From positions 1 to 64,000 of the forward strand of contig NZ_QOAZ01000011.1 in the NCBI RefSeq assembly GCF_003574675.1: a DNA stretch of 64,000 nucleotides. Reading direction: 5' to 3'. Positions 43,615-54,304 of the stretch are shown piece after piece; within the stretch, counting starts at the first letter, position 1; the number at the start of each line of letters is the position of its first letter. Below the pieces are notes generated by a model. It saw nothing but the letters and a program-made list of their open reading frames with translations, was not told the DNA's origin and did not search any database. The translations under genes were made by a program, and so were the position numbers. This DNA is from Azohydromonas sediminis. Its GTDB lineage: Bacteria > Pseudomonadota > Gammaproteobacteria > Burkholderiales > Burkholderiaceae_C.

Positions 43615-44598
43615 ATGCTCGCGTTCATCCTCCGCCGCCTGGTGCAGGCCATCGTCGTGATGCTGACGGTGGCCTTCATCGCCTTCATGCTGTTCCAGTA
43701 CGTCGGCGACCCGGTGACCAACCTGCTCGGCCAGGACGCGACGCCCGAGCAGCGCGAGCGGCTGCGCGCCGACCTCGGGCTGGACCAGCCGTTCGTCGTG
43801 CAGTTCGCGCGCTTCGTCGGCAACGCGGTGCAAGGCGAGTTCGGGCTGAGCCTGCGCCAGGGGCGCAAGGTGTCGGCGCTGATCGTCGAGCGCTTCCCGG
43901 CGACGATCGAGCTCGCCTTCGCCGCCGCGGTGCTCGCGCTCGCGGTCGGCGTGCCGCTGGGCGTGTACGCGGCGCTGCGGCGCGGCAGCTTCGGTGCGCA
44001 AGTAGCCATGGCGGCGTCGCTGCTCGGCGTGTCGCTGCCGACCTTCCTGATCGGCATCCTGCTGATCCTCGTGTTCGCCGTCGAGCTCAAGGTGCTGCCG
44101 AGCTTCGGCCGCGGCGAGGTGGTCGCGATCGGCGCGTGGACCACCGGGCTGCTGACGCCCGCCGGCTGGAAGCACCTGATCCTGCCGGCGGTCACGCTGG
44201 CGATCTTCCAGCTCGCGCTGATCATGCGGCTGGTGCGCGCCGAGATGCTCGAGGTGCTGCGCACCGACTACATCAAGTTCGCGCGTGCGCGCGGGCTGCC
44301 CGACCGCGCGGTGCACTTCGGCCACGCGCTGAAGAACACGCTGGTGCCGGTGATCACGATCACCGGGCTGCAGCTGGGCTCGCTGATCGCGTTCGCGATC
44401 ATCACCGAGACCGTGTTCCAGTGGCCCGGCATGGGGCTGCTGTTCATCCAGGCCGTGCAGTTCGCCGACATCCCGGTGATGGCCGCGTACCTGTGCCTGA
44501 TCGCGCTGATCTTCGTCGTCATCAACCTCGTCGTCGACCTGCTGTACTTCGCCGTCGATCCGCGACTGCGGATCGAGACAACCGCTGCCGCGCACTGA
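43615..44598 (+). CDS. dppB: dipeptide/oligopeptide-type ABC permease (DppB-like)
   Basis: 327 aa, six predicted membrane helices with the first at residues 9-29. The long periplasmic loop after helix 1 is typical (GDPVTNLLGQDATPEQRERLRADLGLD). The EAA loop is LRTDYIKFARARGLPDRAVHFGHALKNTLVPVIT. It pairs with the DppC-like permease two genes downstream. The operon order permease, binding protein, permease, ATPase, ATPase differs from E. coli dppABCDF. Confidence 0.93.
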   Translation: MLAFILRRLVQAIVVMLTVAFIAFMLFQYVGDPVTNLLGQDATPEQRERLRADLGLDQPFVVQFARFVGNAVQGEFGLSLRQGRKVSALIVERFPATIELAFAAAVLALAVGVPLGVYAALRRGSFGAQVAMAASLLGVSLPTFLIGILLILVFAVELKVLPSFGRGEVVAIGAWTTGLLTPAGWKHLILPAVTLAIFQLALIMRLVRAEMLEVLRTDYIKFARARGLPDRAVHFGHALKNTLVPVITITGLQLGSLIAFAIITETVFQWPGMGLLFIQAVQFADIPVMAAYLCLIALIFVVINLVVDLLYFAVDPRLRIETTAAAH

Positions 44599-44623
44599 CG
44601 GCACTTCGTCCCAGGAGATCTGC

Positions 44624-46192
44624 ATGAAGCTCAAGACCACCCTCGTCGCCGCCACGCTCGCGCTGGCGTTCGGCGCCGCGTCGGCGGCCACGCTGCGCGT
44701 GGCCAACCAGGGCGACGCGACGTCGATGGACCCGCACTCGCTCAACGAGTCGCTGCAGTTGAGCGTGACCGGCAACGTCTACGAGCCGCTGGTCGGGCGC
44801 GACGAGAAGCTCGCGCTCAAGCCCGCGCTGGCCACCGCGTGGCGGCAGACCTCGCCCACCGTGTGGCGCTTCGAGCTGCGCAAGGGGGTCACGTTCCACG
44901 ACGGCACGCCGTTCACCGCCGACGACGTCGTGTTCTCGTTCAGGCGCGCCGCCGGCGAGGGCTCCGACATGAAGAGCTACACGGCGTCGATCAAGGAGGT
45001 GCGCAAGGTCGACGCGCACACCGTCGAGATCGAGACGACGGCGCCGTTCCCGATCCTGCCCGACGTGATCTCGCTCGTGTACATCATGAGCAAGAAGTGG
45101 TGCGAGGACAACAAGGCCGAGCTGCCGGTCGACCGCCGCAAGGGCGTCGAGAACGCCGCGAGCTTCCGCGCCAACGGCACCGGCCCGTTCCGCCTGCGCG
45201 AGCGCCAGCCGACGACGCGCACGACGTTCCAGCGCAACCCGAACTACTGGGGCAAGATCGAAGGCAACGTCACCGAGGTGATCTTCACGCCGATCGGCAA
45301 CGACGCGACGCGCGTCGCGGCGCTGCTGTCGGGCGAGATCGACCTGATGGAGCCGGTGCCGCTGCAGGACGTGCCGCGCATCGCCGCGAACCCGAACCTG
45401 AAGGTGATGCAGGGCCCCGAGCTGCGCACGATCTTCCTCGGCATGGACCAGAAGCGCGACGAGCTGCTGCAGTCCAGCGTCAAGGGCAAGAACCCGTTCA
45501 AGGACAAGCGGGTGCGCCAGGCCTTCTACCAGGCGATCGACATCGAGACGATCAAGAACCGCGTGATGCGCGGCGCGGCCACACCGACGGGGCTGATGGT
45601 CGCGCCGGGCATCAAGGGCTTCGTGCCCGAGCTCAACAAGCGCCTGCCGTACGACCCCGACGCGGCGCGCAAGCTGCTCGCCGAGGCCGGCTACCCGAAC
45701 GGCTTCGAGGTCGGCATGAACTGCCCGAACGACCGCTACGTCAACGACGGCGAGATCTGCCAGGCGGTGGCGGCGAACCTCGCGCGCATCGGCGTCAAGG
45801 TCAACCTGCAGGCCGAGAGCAAGGCGACGTACTTCCCGAAGATCCTGCGCCGCGACACGAGCTTCTACCTGCTGGGCTGGACGCCGGGCACCTACGACTC
45901 GCACAACCCGCTCAACGCGCTGATGCACACGCCCAACGACAAGGGCCAGGGCCAGTTCAATCTGGGCTCGTACAGCAATCGGCGCGTCGACGAGCTGACC
46001 AACCTGATCCAGAGCGAGACCGACCAGGCCAAGCGCAACGCGATGATCGCCGAGGCGTTCAAGATCCACCAGGACGACATCGGCCACATCCCGCTGCACC
46101 AGCAGGCGCTGGCGTGGGGCATGAAGAAGAACGTCGAGGTCGTGCAGCTGCCCGACAACTTCATGCCGTTCCGCTACATCCACGTGAAGTGA
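44624..46192 (+). CDS. extracellular solute-binding protein family 5 (peptide-type)
   Basis: 522 aa with a signal peptide ending near AASAATLRVA. SBP_bac_5 landmarks: DATSMDPHSLNESLQLSVTGNVYEPLV, WRFELRKGVTFHDGTPFTADDVVFSFRRA, and a late LLGWTPGTYDSHNPLNALM. The family binds di- and oligopeptides, nickel, opines or glutathione; ligand not predictable. A clear AGGAGA precedes the ATG. It lies between the two permease genes. Confidence 0.94.
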   Translation: MKLKTTLVAATLALAFGAASAATLRVANQGDATSMDPHSLNESLQLSVTGNVYEPLVGRDEKLALKPALATAWRQTSPTVWRFELRKGVTFHDGTPFTADDVVFSFRRAAGEGSDMKSYTASIKEVRKVDAHTVEIETTAPFPILPDVISLVYIMSKKWCEDNKAELPVDRRKGVENAASFRANGTGPFRLRERQPTTRTTFQRNPNYWGKIEGNVTEVIFTPIGNDATRVAALLSGEIDLMEPVPLQDVPRIAANPNLKVMQGPELRTIFLGMDQKRDELLQSSVKGKNPFKDKRVRQAFYQAIDIETIKNRVMRGAATPTGLMVAPGIKGFVPELNKRLPYDPDAARKLLAEAGYPNGFEVGMNCPNDRYVNDGEICQAVAANLARIGVKVNLQAESKATYFPKILRRDTSFYLLGWTPGTYDSHNPLNALMHTPNDKGQGQFNLGSYSNRRVDELTNLIQSETDQAKRNAMIAEAFKIHQDDIGHIPLHQQALAWGMKKNVEVVQLPDNFMPFRYIHVK

Positions 46193-46255
46193 GTCCTGCG
46201 GGTCCGCCCGTCGCCGCGTGCGGCGGGCGGACCGGCCGTGTGAAGTCCCGCTCCC

Positions 46256-47167
46256 ATGCAAGCCGCGCTGCGCCGCTTCTTCGACGGCGACGTCTGGTAC
46301 AGCTTCCGCACCTCGCCGGTGGCGATCGCCGCCGCGGCGATCACGTTCGTCTGCGTGTTCTGCGCGCTGTTCGCCGAGGTCGTCGCACCGCACAACCCGT
46401 TCGACCTCGCGTCGCTCGAGCTCGCCGACTCGCGGCTGCCGCCGGCGTGGATGGACGAGGGCCGCGCCAAGTACCTGCTCGGCACCGACGACCAGGGGCG
46501 CGACATCCTGTCGGCGCTGATGTACGGCGCGCGCATCTCGCTGCTCGTCGGGCTGGCGTCGGTCGTGCTGTCGGTCGTGATCGGCGTGTCGCTCGGGCTG
46601 CTGTCGGGCTTCGTCGGCGGCAAGACCGACGCCTTCATCATGCGCGTGTGCGACGTGATGCTGTCGTTCCCGGCGATCCTGATCGCGCTGCTGATCGACG
46701 GCGTCGGCCGCGCGATGTTCCCCGACGCGCACGAGACGCTGGCCTTCGCGGTGCTGATCCTCGCGATCTCGCTGTCGGGCTGGGTGCAGTACGCGCGCAC
46801 CGTGCGCGGCTCGACGCTGGTCGAGCGGCACAAGGAGTACGTGCAGGCCGCCCGCGTGATCGGCGTGGCGCCCGCGCGCATCATGCTCAGGCACGTGCTG
46901 CCCAACGTGATGGGCCCGGTGCTGGTGCTGGCGACGATCCAGGTCGCCTCGGCGATCATCATCGAGGCCACGCTGTCGTTCCTCGGCGTCGGCGTGCCGC
47001 CGACGCAGCCGTCGCTGGGCACGCTGATCCGCGTCGGCAACGACTTCCTGTTCTCGGGCGAGTGGTGGATCACCGTCTTCCCCGGCGCCGTGCTGGTGCT
47101 GATCGCGCTGTCGGTCAACCTGCTCGGCGACTGGCTGCGCGACGCGCTGAACCCCCGGCTGCGGTGA
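46256..47167 (+). CDS. dppC: dipeptide/oligopeptide-type ABC permease (DppC-like)
   Basis: 303 aa, six membrane helices. The N-terminal extension before helix 1 contains RRFFDGDVWYSFRTSP (DppC-type leader). After it come LLGTDDQGRDILSALMYGARISLLVG and the EAA loop HKEYVQAARVIGVAPARIMLRHVLPNVMGPVLV. It forms the membrane channel with the DppB-like protein. Confidence 0.93.
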   Translation: MQAALRRFFDGDVWYSFRTSPVAIAAAAITFVCVFCALFAEVVAPHNPFDLASLELADSRLPPAWMDEGRAKYLLGTDDQGRDILSALMYGARISLLVGLASVVLSVVIGVSLGLLSGFVGGKTDAFIMRVCDVMLSFPAILIALLIDGVGRAMFPDAHETLAFAVLILAISLSGWVQYARTVRGSTLVERHKEYVQAARVIGVAPARIMLRHVLPNVMGPVLVLATIQVASAIIIEATLSFLGVGVPPTQPSLGTLIRVGNDFLFSGEWWITVFPGAVLVLIALSVNLLGDWLRDALNPRLR

Positions 47168-47243
47168 ACGTGGTGGCGACCTTCCTTCGTTCGGTGTCGC
47201 CCCGGCGGGCCGCGGCGCCCGCGCGGCGGTGTGGCGGGTGCCG

Positions 47244-48221
47244 ATGAAGCCGCCGCTGCTCGAGGTGCGCCACCTGCGCGTCGAGTTCCCGACGCGCCGC
47301 GGCACGCTGCTCGCGCTCGACGACGTGTCGTTCACGATCGCGCCGGGCGAGATCCTCGGCGTCGTCGGCGAGTCGGGGGCGGGCAAGAGCCTGACCGGCG
47401 CGTCGATCATCGGCCTGCTCGAGCCGCCGGGGCGCATCGCCGGCGGCGAGATCCGCCTCGAGGGGCAGCGCATCGACGACCTGCCGCACGAGCAGATGCG
47501 CGCGATCCGCGGGCGCAGGATCGGCGCCATCTTCCAGGACCCGCTGACGTCGCTGAACCCGCTGTACACGGTGGGCCGCCAGCTCGTCGAGACGATCCGC
47601 ACGCACCTGCCGGTGTCGGCGGCCGAGGCGCGGCAGCGCGCGATCCGGCTGCTGCAGGAGACCGGGATCCCGGCCGCCGAGCAGCGCATCGACCACTACC
47701 CGCACCAGTTCAGCGGCGGCATGCGCCAGCGCGTCGTGATCGCGCTCGCGCTGGCCGCCGAGCCGCGGCTGATCGTCGCCGACGAACCGACGACGGCGCT
47801 CGACGTGTCGATCCAGGCGCAGATCATTGCGCTGCTCAAGCGCCTGTGCAAGGAGCACGGCGCGGCGGTGATGCTCGTCACGCACGACATGGGCGTGATC
47901 GCCGAGACCTGCGACCGCGTCGCGGTGATGTACGCCGGGCGCATCGTCGAGATCGGCCCGGTGCACGACGTGATCCACCGCCCGAACCATCCGTACACCG
48001 AGGGCCTGATGGGCTCGATCCCGGCGATGGACGACGGGCGCGAGCGGCTCGCGCAGATCGACGGCGCGATGCCGCGGCTGAACGCAATCCCCGCGGGCTG
48101 CGCGTTCAACCCGCGCTGCCCGAAGGCGTTCGAGCGCTGCCGCCGCGAGCGCCCCGAGCTGATGCCGGCCGGCGCGACGCGCGCGGCGTGCTGGCTGCAC
48201 GTGCCGGGAGCAGGGGCGTGA
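47244..48221 (+). CDS. dppD: peptide-type ABC ATPase (DppD-like)
   Basis: 325 aa. Walker A GESGAGKS is at residues 42-49, the signature is FSGGMRQRV, Walker [13 protein letters not shown], and the H-loop VMLVTHDMG. The C-terminal oligopeptide extension has the cysteine set in [15 protein letters not shown], which in some members binds an Fe-S cluster. The ATG at 47244 is preferred; a GTG at 47229 adds five residues. Its stop overlaps the start of the next ATPase gene (GTGA). Confidence 0.93.
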   Translation: MKPPLLEVRHLRVEFPTRRGTLLALDDVSFTIAPGEILGVVGESGAGKSLTGASIIGLLEPPGRIAGGEIRLEGQRIDDLPHEQMRAIRGRRIGAIFQDPLTSLNPLYTVGRQLVETIRTHLPVSAAEARQRAIRLLQETGIPAAEQRIDHYPHQFSGGMRQRVVIALALAAEPRLIVADEPTTALDVSIQAQIIALLKRLCKEHGAAVMLVTHDMGVIAETCDRVAVMYAGRIVEIGPVHDVIHRPNHPYTEGLMGSIPAMDDGRERLAQIDGAMPRLNAIPAGCAFNPRCPKAFERCRRERPELMPAGATRAACWLHVPGAGA

Positions 48222-49228
48222 GCGCCGTGGCCCAAGACACCCGCATACTCGTCGAGGTGCGCGACCTGGCCAAGGTGTTCGACGTCTCGGCACCGTGGCT
48301 CAGCCGCGTCGTCGAGCGCAAGCCGCGCCAGTTCGTGCACGCCGTCGACGGCGTGAGCTTCGCGATCGCGCGCGGCCGCACGCTGGCGCTGGTGGGCGAG
48401 TCGGGCTGCGGCAAGAGCACCGTCGCGCGGCTGCTCGTGGGGCTGTATGCGCCCACGCGCGGCAGCGTGTACTTCGACGGCGCCGACACCGCGTCGCTCG
48501 ACGGCGCGGCGCTGCGCATGCTGCGCCGGCGCATGCAGATGATCTTCCAGGACCCGTACGCGAGCCTGAACCCGCGCTGGAAGGTGCTCGACATCGTCGC
48601 CGAGCCGCTGCGCGAGCACGGGCTGGTCAAGGGCGACGCGGCGATCCACGAGCGCGTCGTCGGGCTGCTGCAGTCGGTCGGACTGGCCGCGGCCGACTGC
48701 GAGAAGTTCCCGCACCAGTTCTCGGGCGGGCAGCGCCAGCGCGTGTCGATCGCGCGCGCGCTGGCCACCGGGCCCGAGTTCCTCGTCTGCGACGAGCCGA
48801 CCTCGGCACTCGACGTGTCGGTGCAGGCGCAGGTCCTCAACATCATGAAGGACCTGCAGCGCGAGCGGCAGCTGACCTACCTGTTCATCTCGCACAACCT
48901 GGCGGTGGTGCGTCACGTGGCCGACGAGGTCGGCGTGATGTACCTCGGGCGGCTCGTCGAGCTGGCACCCAAGCGCGAGCTGTTCGCCGCGCCGCGCCAC
49001 CCGTACACGCGCATGCTGCTCGACGCGATCCCCGACATCCACATGACGGGCCGCGCGCGCACGCCGGTGCAAGGCGAGGTGCCCAACCCGCTGAACCCGC
49101 CGAGCGGCTGCGCGTTCCACCCGCGCTGCCCACACGCCGACGCGCGCTGCCGCCGCGAGCGGCCGGCGCTGACGACGTTCAAGGGCGTGCAAGTGGCCTG
49201 CCACGCCGTTGAGGAAGGGCGGATCTGA
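48218..49228 (+). CDS. dppF: peptide-type ABC ATPase (DppF-like)
   Basis: 336 aa. Walker [10 protein letters not shown] is at residues 60-68, Q-loop [16 protein letters not shown], signature FSGGQRQRV, Walker [13 protein letters not shown] and H-loop [15 protein letters not shown]. The C-terminal cysteine motif [15 protein letters not shown] is present. The GTG start overlaps the stop of dppD. It is the last gene of the operon; no clear terminator is visible before the repeat region that follows. Confidence 0.93.
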   Translation: MSAVAQDTRILVEVRDLAKVFDVSAPWLSRVVERKPRQFVHAVDGVSFAIARGRTLALVGESGCGKSTVARLLVGLYAPTRGSVYFDGADTASLDGAALRMLRRRMQMIFQDPYASLNPRWKVLDIVAEPLREHGLVKGDAAIHERVVGLLQSVGLAAADCEKFPHQFSGGQRQRVSIARALATGPEFLVCDEPTSALDVSVQAQVLNIMKDLQRERQLTYLFISHNLAVVRHVADEVGVMYLGRLVELAPKRELFAAPRHPYTRMLLDAIPDIHMTGRARTPVQGEVPNPLNPPSGCAFHPRCPHADARCRRERPALTTFKGVQVACHAVEEGRI

Positions 49229-49360
49229 CGCCGGGCCTCGGCCTGCGCCGGCTGGCCGTCGCGGGGCCCAGCCCACAGGGGTTTGACGGGCGGAATCGAC
49301 CCGTGGCGGTTCCTCGCATCTGGTCGACTGCGCAGGTGGGCGCGTGGCACGCGGCGCGGG

Positions 49361-49700
49361 CATGCGTTCTCCGGCCCAACTCGCGCGGCAGCGTCGGCGC
49401 ACTGCACGCCGTCGTGCCGTCCGGCCCGTCGCGGTCCTGCCACGCTGGGCGGCGGGCGCGAATGGGGCCTGCGCCCGCACACCCGTGCCGCGCGCCGTCC
49501 CAACGATGGCGCACTGCGCGCGCGTGCAGGCTGACCACAGTGGAGAGCAGGGCGATGGGGGTACCTGCGGGCGCAGGCCCCATTCGCGCTTGCGCCAGCC
49601 CGAGCACGGCACGGTTGGGGGTCGATCGTGCCGACCCTCGCATGCCGCGACCTGTCCGCGCGAGGTGGGCCGGAGAACGCAGGTACCGCCGTCGCCCTGT
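49361..49700. repeat. nested inverted-repeat cluster (REP/MITE-like), gene-free
   Basis: The gap between dppF and lysA (about 500 nt) holds no credible gene and three sets of inverted repeats. 49457-49479 and 49566-49588 are exact 23-nt complements. 49363-49388 and 49656-49681 pair over 26 nt with one mismatch. 49550-49571 and 49679-49700 pair over 22 nt with two mismatches. The sets are partly nested, as if several copies of a short element had inserted in opposite orientations. Reading frames across it are Arg/Pro/Ala-rich and look spurious. Confidence 0.75.
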
Positions 49701-49727
49701 CGCCACGACCTCTGCAGACAGGCCGAA

Positions 49728-50995
<1,268 letters not shown>

Positions 50996-50999
<4 letters not shown>

Positions 51000-51121
51000 C
51001 GTGCGGGGGCCGAGGCGGCCTTGTCGGGCGGCGGCAGGTACAGGTCGCCCTTCTGGCCGCAGCCGGCGAGCGCCGCGGCTGCGGCGACCAGCGCGATCAG
51101 CGCCGTCGGCCGCAGGGGCAT
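50996..51121 (-). CDS. lptM: small lipoprotein LptM (YifL-like)
   Basis: 41 aa with this start. A lipoprotein signal ends in ALAGC (lipid Cys at residue 21), followed by the hallmark GQKGDLYLPPP of LptM/YifL, which helps maturation of the LPS translocon. The ATG at 51160 would add 13 residues and lies 7 nt behind a -10-like TAGAAT; neither start has a ribosome-binding site. Overlaps lysA; divergent from cyaY. Confidence 0.85.
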
Positions 51122-51167
51122 CGAGGTCGCCGATACACTGCGCCGACGGGTTTCGTTCATCGCGCGA

Positions 51168-51173
51168 ATTCTA
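51168..51173 (-). promoter_or_regulatory. -10-like box for lptM-lysA
   Basis: On the minus strand TAGAAT ends 7 nt before the ATG at 51160, which would make the message leaderless if that start is used. It lies in the short cyaY/lptM divergent gap. Confidence 0.35.
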
Positions 51174-51179
51174 TCGACC

Positions 51180-51530
51180 ATGGCTTCCGTCCCTGCCGCC
51201 ACGCCGCTGACCGACAGCGAGTACGACCGACTGAGCGCCGCCGTGCTGGCCACCGTCGAGGCCGCGGCCGACCGCTGGCTGCAGGACGACGTGATCGACG
51301 TCGACACGCAGCGCACCGGTGGCCTGCTCGAGCTCGTGTTCCCGGGCGGGCGCAAGATCGTCATCAACACGCAGCCGCCGCTGCACGAGATCTGGCTCGC
51401 CGCGCGCCAGGGTTACCACTTCCACCACGCCGGCGGCGCGTGGATCGACCGCGAGGGGCGCGAGTTCTTCGCCGTGCTGTCGGACTGCGCAAGCGAGTAC
51501 GCGGGTCGGCCGCTGCGCGTCGCGCCCTGA
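51180..51530 (+). CDS. cyaY: frataxin-like iron-donor protein CyaY
   Basis: 116 aa, the family length. The acidic first helix (TDSEYDRLSAAVLATVEAAADRW) is followed by the beta sheet with GGLLELVFPGGRKIVINTQPPLHEIWLAARQGYHFH, the conserved frataxin core. It regulates iron supply for Fe-S cluster assembly. Its divergence from lptM-lysA and convergence with mrcA are typical of Burkholderiales. Confidence 0.95.
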   Translation: MASVPAATPLTDSEYDRLSAAVLATVEAAADRWLQDDVIDVDTQRTGGLLELVFPGGRKIVINTQPPLHEIWLAARQGYHFHHAGGAWIDREGREFFAVLSDCASEYAGRPLRVAP

Positions 51531-51557
51531 CGGTCGGCCGGCGCGAGCCGCGCCGGT

Positions 51558-53879
51558 TCAGCGCCGGAACAGGTCGAGGATGCCGCGCCGCTCGTCTTCG
51601 GTGGGCGTCGGCGGCAGCGCGTCTTCGAGCCCGATGGCGCGGATGCCGGCGCCGTCGGCGAACTCGGCATAGGCCCAGTCGCCACCGCTGTGCACGACGC
51701 CCTCGGGCGGCGTGGGCTCCTGCACCGGCACGCCCTTGAGGGCGTAGGCCATGTAGTCGATCCAGATCGGCAGCGCCAGCCCGCCGCCGGTTTCGCGGTC
51801 GCCGAGCTTGCGCGGCGTGTCGTAGCCGACCCAGGCCACCGCGACGAGGTTGGCCTGCCAGCCGGCGAACCAGGCGTCCATCGAGTCGTTGGTGGTGCCC
51901 GTCTTGCCGTACAGGTCGGGGCGCTTGAGCGTGGCCTGCGCACGCGCGGCGGTGCCGCTGCGCGTGACTTCCTGCAGCAGGCTCGTCATCACGAACGCGT
52001 TGCGCTCGTCGATCACGCGCGTGCTCGGGTCGAGCACCGGCGGCTCGGCCTCGAACAGCACGCGCCCGCGCGAGTCGGTGATGCGCTGGATCAGCGTCGG
52101 CGGCACGCGGTAGCCGCCGTTGGCGAACACGGCGTAGGCGGTGGCCATCTGCAGCGGCGTCACGCTGCCGGCGCCCAGCGCCATCGTCAGGTACGGCGGG
52201 TGCTTGTCGCGGTCGAAGCCGAAGCGCACGATCCAGTCCTGCGCCGTCTGCGGACCGATGGCCTGCAAAAGCCGGATCGAGACCATGTTCTTCGACTTCG
52301 CCAGCGCCGTGCGCAGCGGCATCGGGCCCTCGAACTTGCCGTCGTAGTTCTTCGGCTCCCACGGCTGGCTGCCGGTGGTGGCGGCGTCGAAGAACAGCGG
52401 CGCGTCGTTGACGATGGTGGTCGGCGTCACGCCGTGCTCGAGCGCGGCGGAGTAGATGAAAGGCTTGAAGCTCGAGCCCGGCTGGCGCCAGCCCTGCGTG
52501 ACGCGGTTGAACGCGCTCTTGCGGAAGTCGAAGCCGCCGACCATCGCGCGCACGTGTCCCGTCTTCGGCTCGAGCGCGACGAATGCGGCCTCGACCTCGG
52601 GCATCTGCGTGAGTGTCCAGCTGCCGTTGGCCAGCCGCACCGCACGCACGACGGCGCCGCGGCGGATCTGCTTGTTCGGCGGTGCCTTGGCCGACAGCCC
52701 CGATTCGACCGGCTTGAGCCCGGCACCGGTGACGGTGATCGTCTCGCCCGACTGCAGCGCCGCGACGACGCGTTGCGGCGACGCCTCGAGCACGACGACG
52801 GCGCGCAGCTCGTCGTTGTCCGGGTGGTCGGCCAGCGCCTCGGCGATGCGCAGGTCGAGTGCGGCCGGGTCGGCGGGCAGGTCGACGTAGGCCTCGGGCC
52901 CGCGGAAGTGCTGGCGGCGCTCGAACGCCATCAGACCATCGCGCAGCGCGCGGAACGCGGCCGTCTGGTCGCCGGTGTCGATCGTCAGCGTCACGTTCAG
53001 CCCGCGCGTGTAGGCCTCTTCGCCGTACTGGGCGAACACGAGCTGGCGCGCGGTCTCGGCGGCGTGCTCGGCGTGCACGCGCACCTCCGACGGGCGGCGG
53101 TAGCGCAATTCCTGCGCGCGCGCCCTGGCGTGCTCGGCCTCGTCGATGAAGCCGACCTCGAGCATGCGGTCGAGGATGTAGCGCTGGCGCTGCAGCGCGC
53201 GCTGCGGGTTGGCGAACGGGTTGTACGCCGATGGCGCCTTCGGCAGGCCGGCGAGCAGTGCCGCCTCGGCGGTGGTCAGCTCGGCCAGCGGCTTGCCGAA
53301 ATAGGTTTGCGCCGCGGCGGCGAAGCCGTAGGCGCGCTGGCCGAGGAAGATCTGGTTCATGTAGACCTCGAGGATCTGGTCCTTCGAGAGCTGCGTTTCG
53401 ATCTTCAGGGCCAGCAGGATCTCGTAGATCTTGCGCGTGAACGTCTTCTCGGACGACAGGTAGAAGTTGCGCGCGACCTGCATCGTGATCGTCGAGCCGC
53501 CCTGGCTCTTGGCCTCGCCGACGTTGGCCAGGCCGGCGCGCACGATGCCCAGGATGTCGACGCCCTCGTGCTCGTAGAAGCGCGCGTCCTCGACGGCGAG
53601 CACCGCGTGGCGCATCACGAGGGGGATCTGCGCGATCGGCGTGAAGGTGCGCCGCTCCTCGCCGAATTCGGCCAGCAGCATGCCGTCCGAGGAGAACACG
53701 CGTAGCGGCAGCTTGGGACGGTAGTCCGTCAGGCTGTCGATCGGCGGCAGGTTCGGGTACGCGAACGCCAGCGCGATGGCCACCAGCGCACCGGCCGACA
53801 GCACCGCCGCGACGGCGCCGCCGACGGCCCACACCAGGGCCTTGAGCAGCCAGGACTTCGAAACGGCGATGTTGGGCAC
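51558..53879 (-). CDS. mrcA: penicillin-binding protein 1A (bifunctional transglycosylase/transpeptidase)
   Basis: 773 aa. One membrane helix at about residues 20-41. The glycosyltransferase domain has EDARFYEHEGVD (97-108, catalytic Glu) and GGSTITMQVARNFYLS. The transpeptidase domain has QPGSSFKPFIY (SxxK serine), SKNMVS (SxN) and YGKTGTTNDSMDAWFAG (KTG). An OB-like insert lies between the two, as in PBP1A. It is divergent from pilMNOPQ, the classic arrangement in Beta- and Gammaproteobacteria. Confidence 0.96.
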   Translation of the reverse strand: MPNIAVSKSWLLKALVWAVGGAVAAVLSAGALVAIALAFAYPNLPPIDSLTDYRPKLPLRVFSSDGMLLAEFGEERRTFTPIAQIPLVMRHAVLAVEDARFYEHEGVDILGIVRAGLANVGEAKSQGGSTITMQVARNFYLSSEKTFTRKIYEILLALKIETQLSKDQILEVYMNQIFLGQRAYGFAAAAQTYFGKPLAELTTAEAALLAGLPKAPSAYNPFANPQRALQRQRYILDRMLEVGFIDEAEHARARAQELRYRRPSEVRVHAEHAAETARQLVFAQYGEEAYTRGLNVTLTIDTGDQTAAFRALRDGLMAFERRQHFRGPEAYVDLPADPAALDLRIAEALADHPDNDELRAVVVLEASPQRVVAALQSGETITVTGAGLKPVESGLSAKAPPNKQIRRGAVVRAVRLANGSWTLTQMPEVEAAFVALEPKTGHVRAMVGGFDFRKSAFNRVTQGWRQPGSSFKPFIYSAALEHGVTPTTIVNDAPLFFDAATTGSQPWEPKNYDGKFEGPMPLRTALAKSKNMVSIRLLQAIGPQTAQDWIVRFGFDRDKHPPYLTMALGAGSVTPLQMATAYAVFANGGYRVPPTLIQRITDSRGRVLFEAEPPVLDPSTRVIDERNAFVMTSLLQEVTRSGTAARAQATLKRPDLYGKTGTTNDSMDAWFAGWQANLVAVAWVGYDTPRKLGDRETGGGLALPIWIDYMAYALKGVPVQEPTPPEGVVHSGGDWAYAEFADGAGIRAIGLEDALPPTPTEDERRGILDLFRR

Positions 53880-53986
53880 GAAACGAGACGTAAGGGGCGG
53901 GCGGGCGCAGCCGGCGGTGTGCCGTCCGGGCCGTCACCGCCGCGCGTGGCGCCGAGGCGCCATCACGGTGCCGCAACGGACCGCCG

Positions 53987-53992
53987 ATTATA
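53987..53992 (-). promoter_or_regulatory. putative mrcA promoter
   Basis: A perfect TATAAT on the minus strand, with only a weak -35. It predicts a leader of about 100 nt for mrcA. It lies in the 425-nt mrcA/pilM divergent gap, which holds no gene. Confidence 0.45.
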
Positions 53993-54170
53993 GGAATCGG
54001 GGCCAGGAAACCTGCGGCCGCGTGAAGTGTGCCGCGAACGCCGCCGTGCCGCCAAGGCCGCGATGGCCGATGCTGTCACACGCACGCAGCGTGGCCGGCA
54101 GGCGTCGGCGGGGTGCAACGAGATGAGATGGGCGCCAGGTGCCCGTCTTTTCGCCCTTCGCACACGGGCT

Positions 54171-54199
54171 TTGCTGCTAGCATGGAAGTAACTTATTAA
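54171..54199 (+). promoter_or_regulatory. putative pilM promoter
   Basis: TTGCTG (54171-54176), a 17-nt spacer and TATTAA (54194-54199) form a reasonable sigma70 promoter. The predicted start near 54206 leaves a leader of about 100 nt before the GTG of pilM. No sigma54 site was seen. Confidence 0.45.
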
Positions 54200-54304
54200 G
54201 ACAGTTGGCCCAGCGACGGTGGCTCCAGGGGCCGCGCTTCGGTGCCGATAACGGGTCTGCGGCGGCGCGCCGCGTGCGCAGGTCCATCGTTGGGAGAGTC
54301 GGTC

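Noticed and set aside
44522-47689. Frame of 1055 codons antisense to the dpp operon
   Set aside because: Lies over four clearly identified transporter genes; no domain visible, low-complexity His/Arg/Asp composition.
49179-49706. 175-codon frame on the minus strand through the repeat cluster
   Set aside because: Consists of translated repeat units (Arg/Pro/Ala-rich), no start signal, overlaps the dppF end.
53880-54304. sigma54 promoter for the pil operon
   Set aside because: No GG-N10-GC element with proper flanks was found; a sigma70-like pair fits better.
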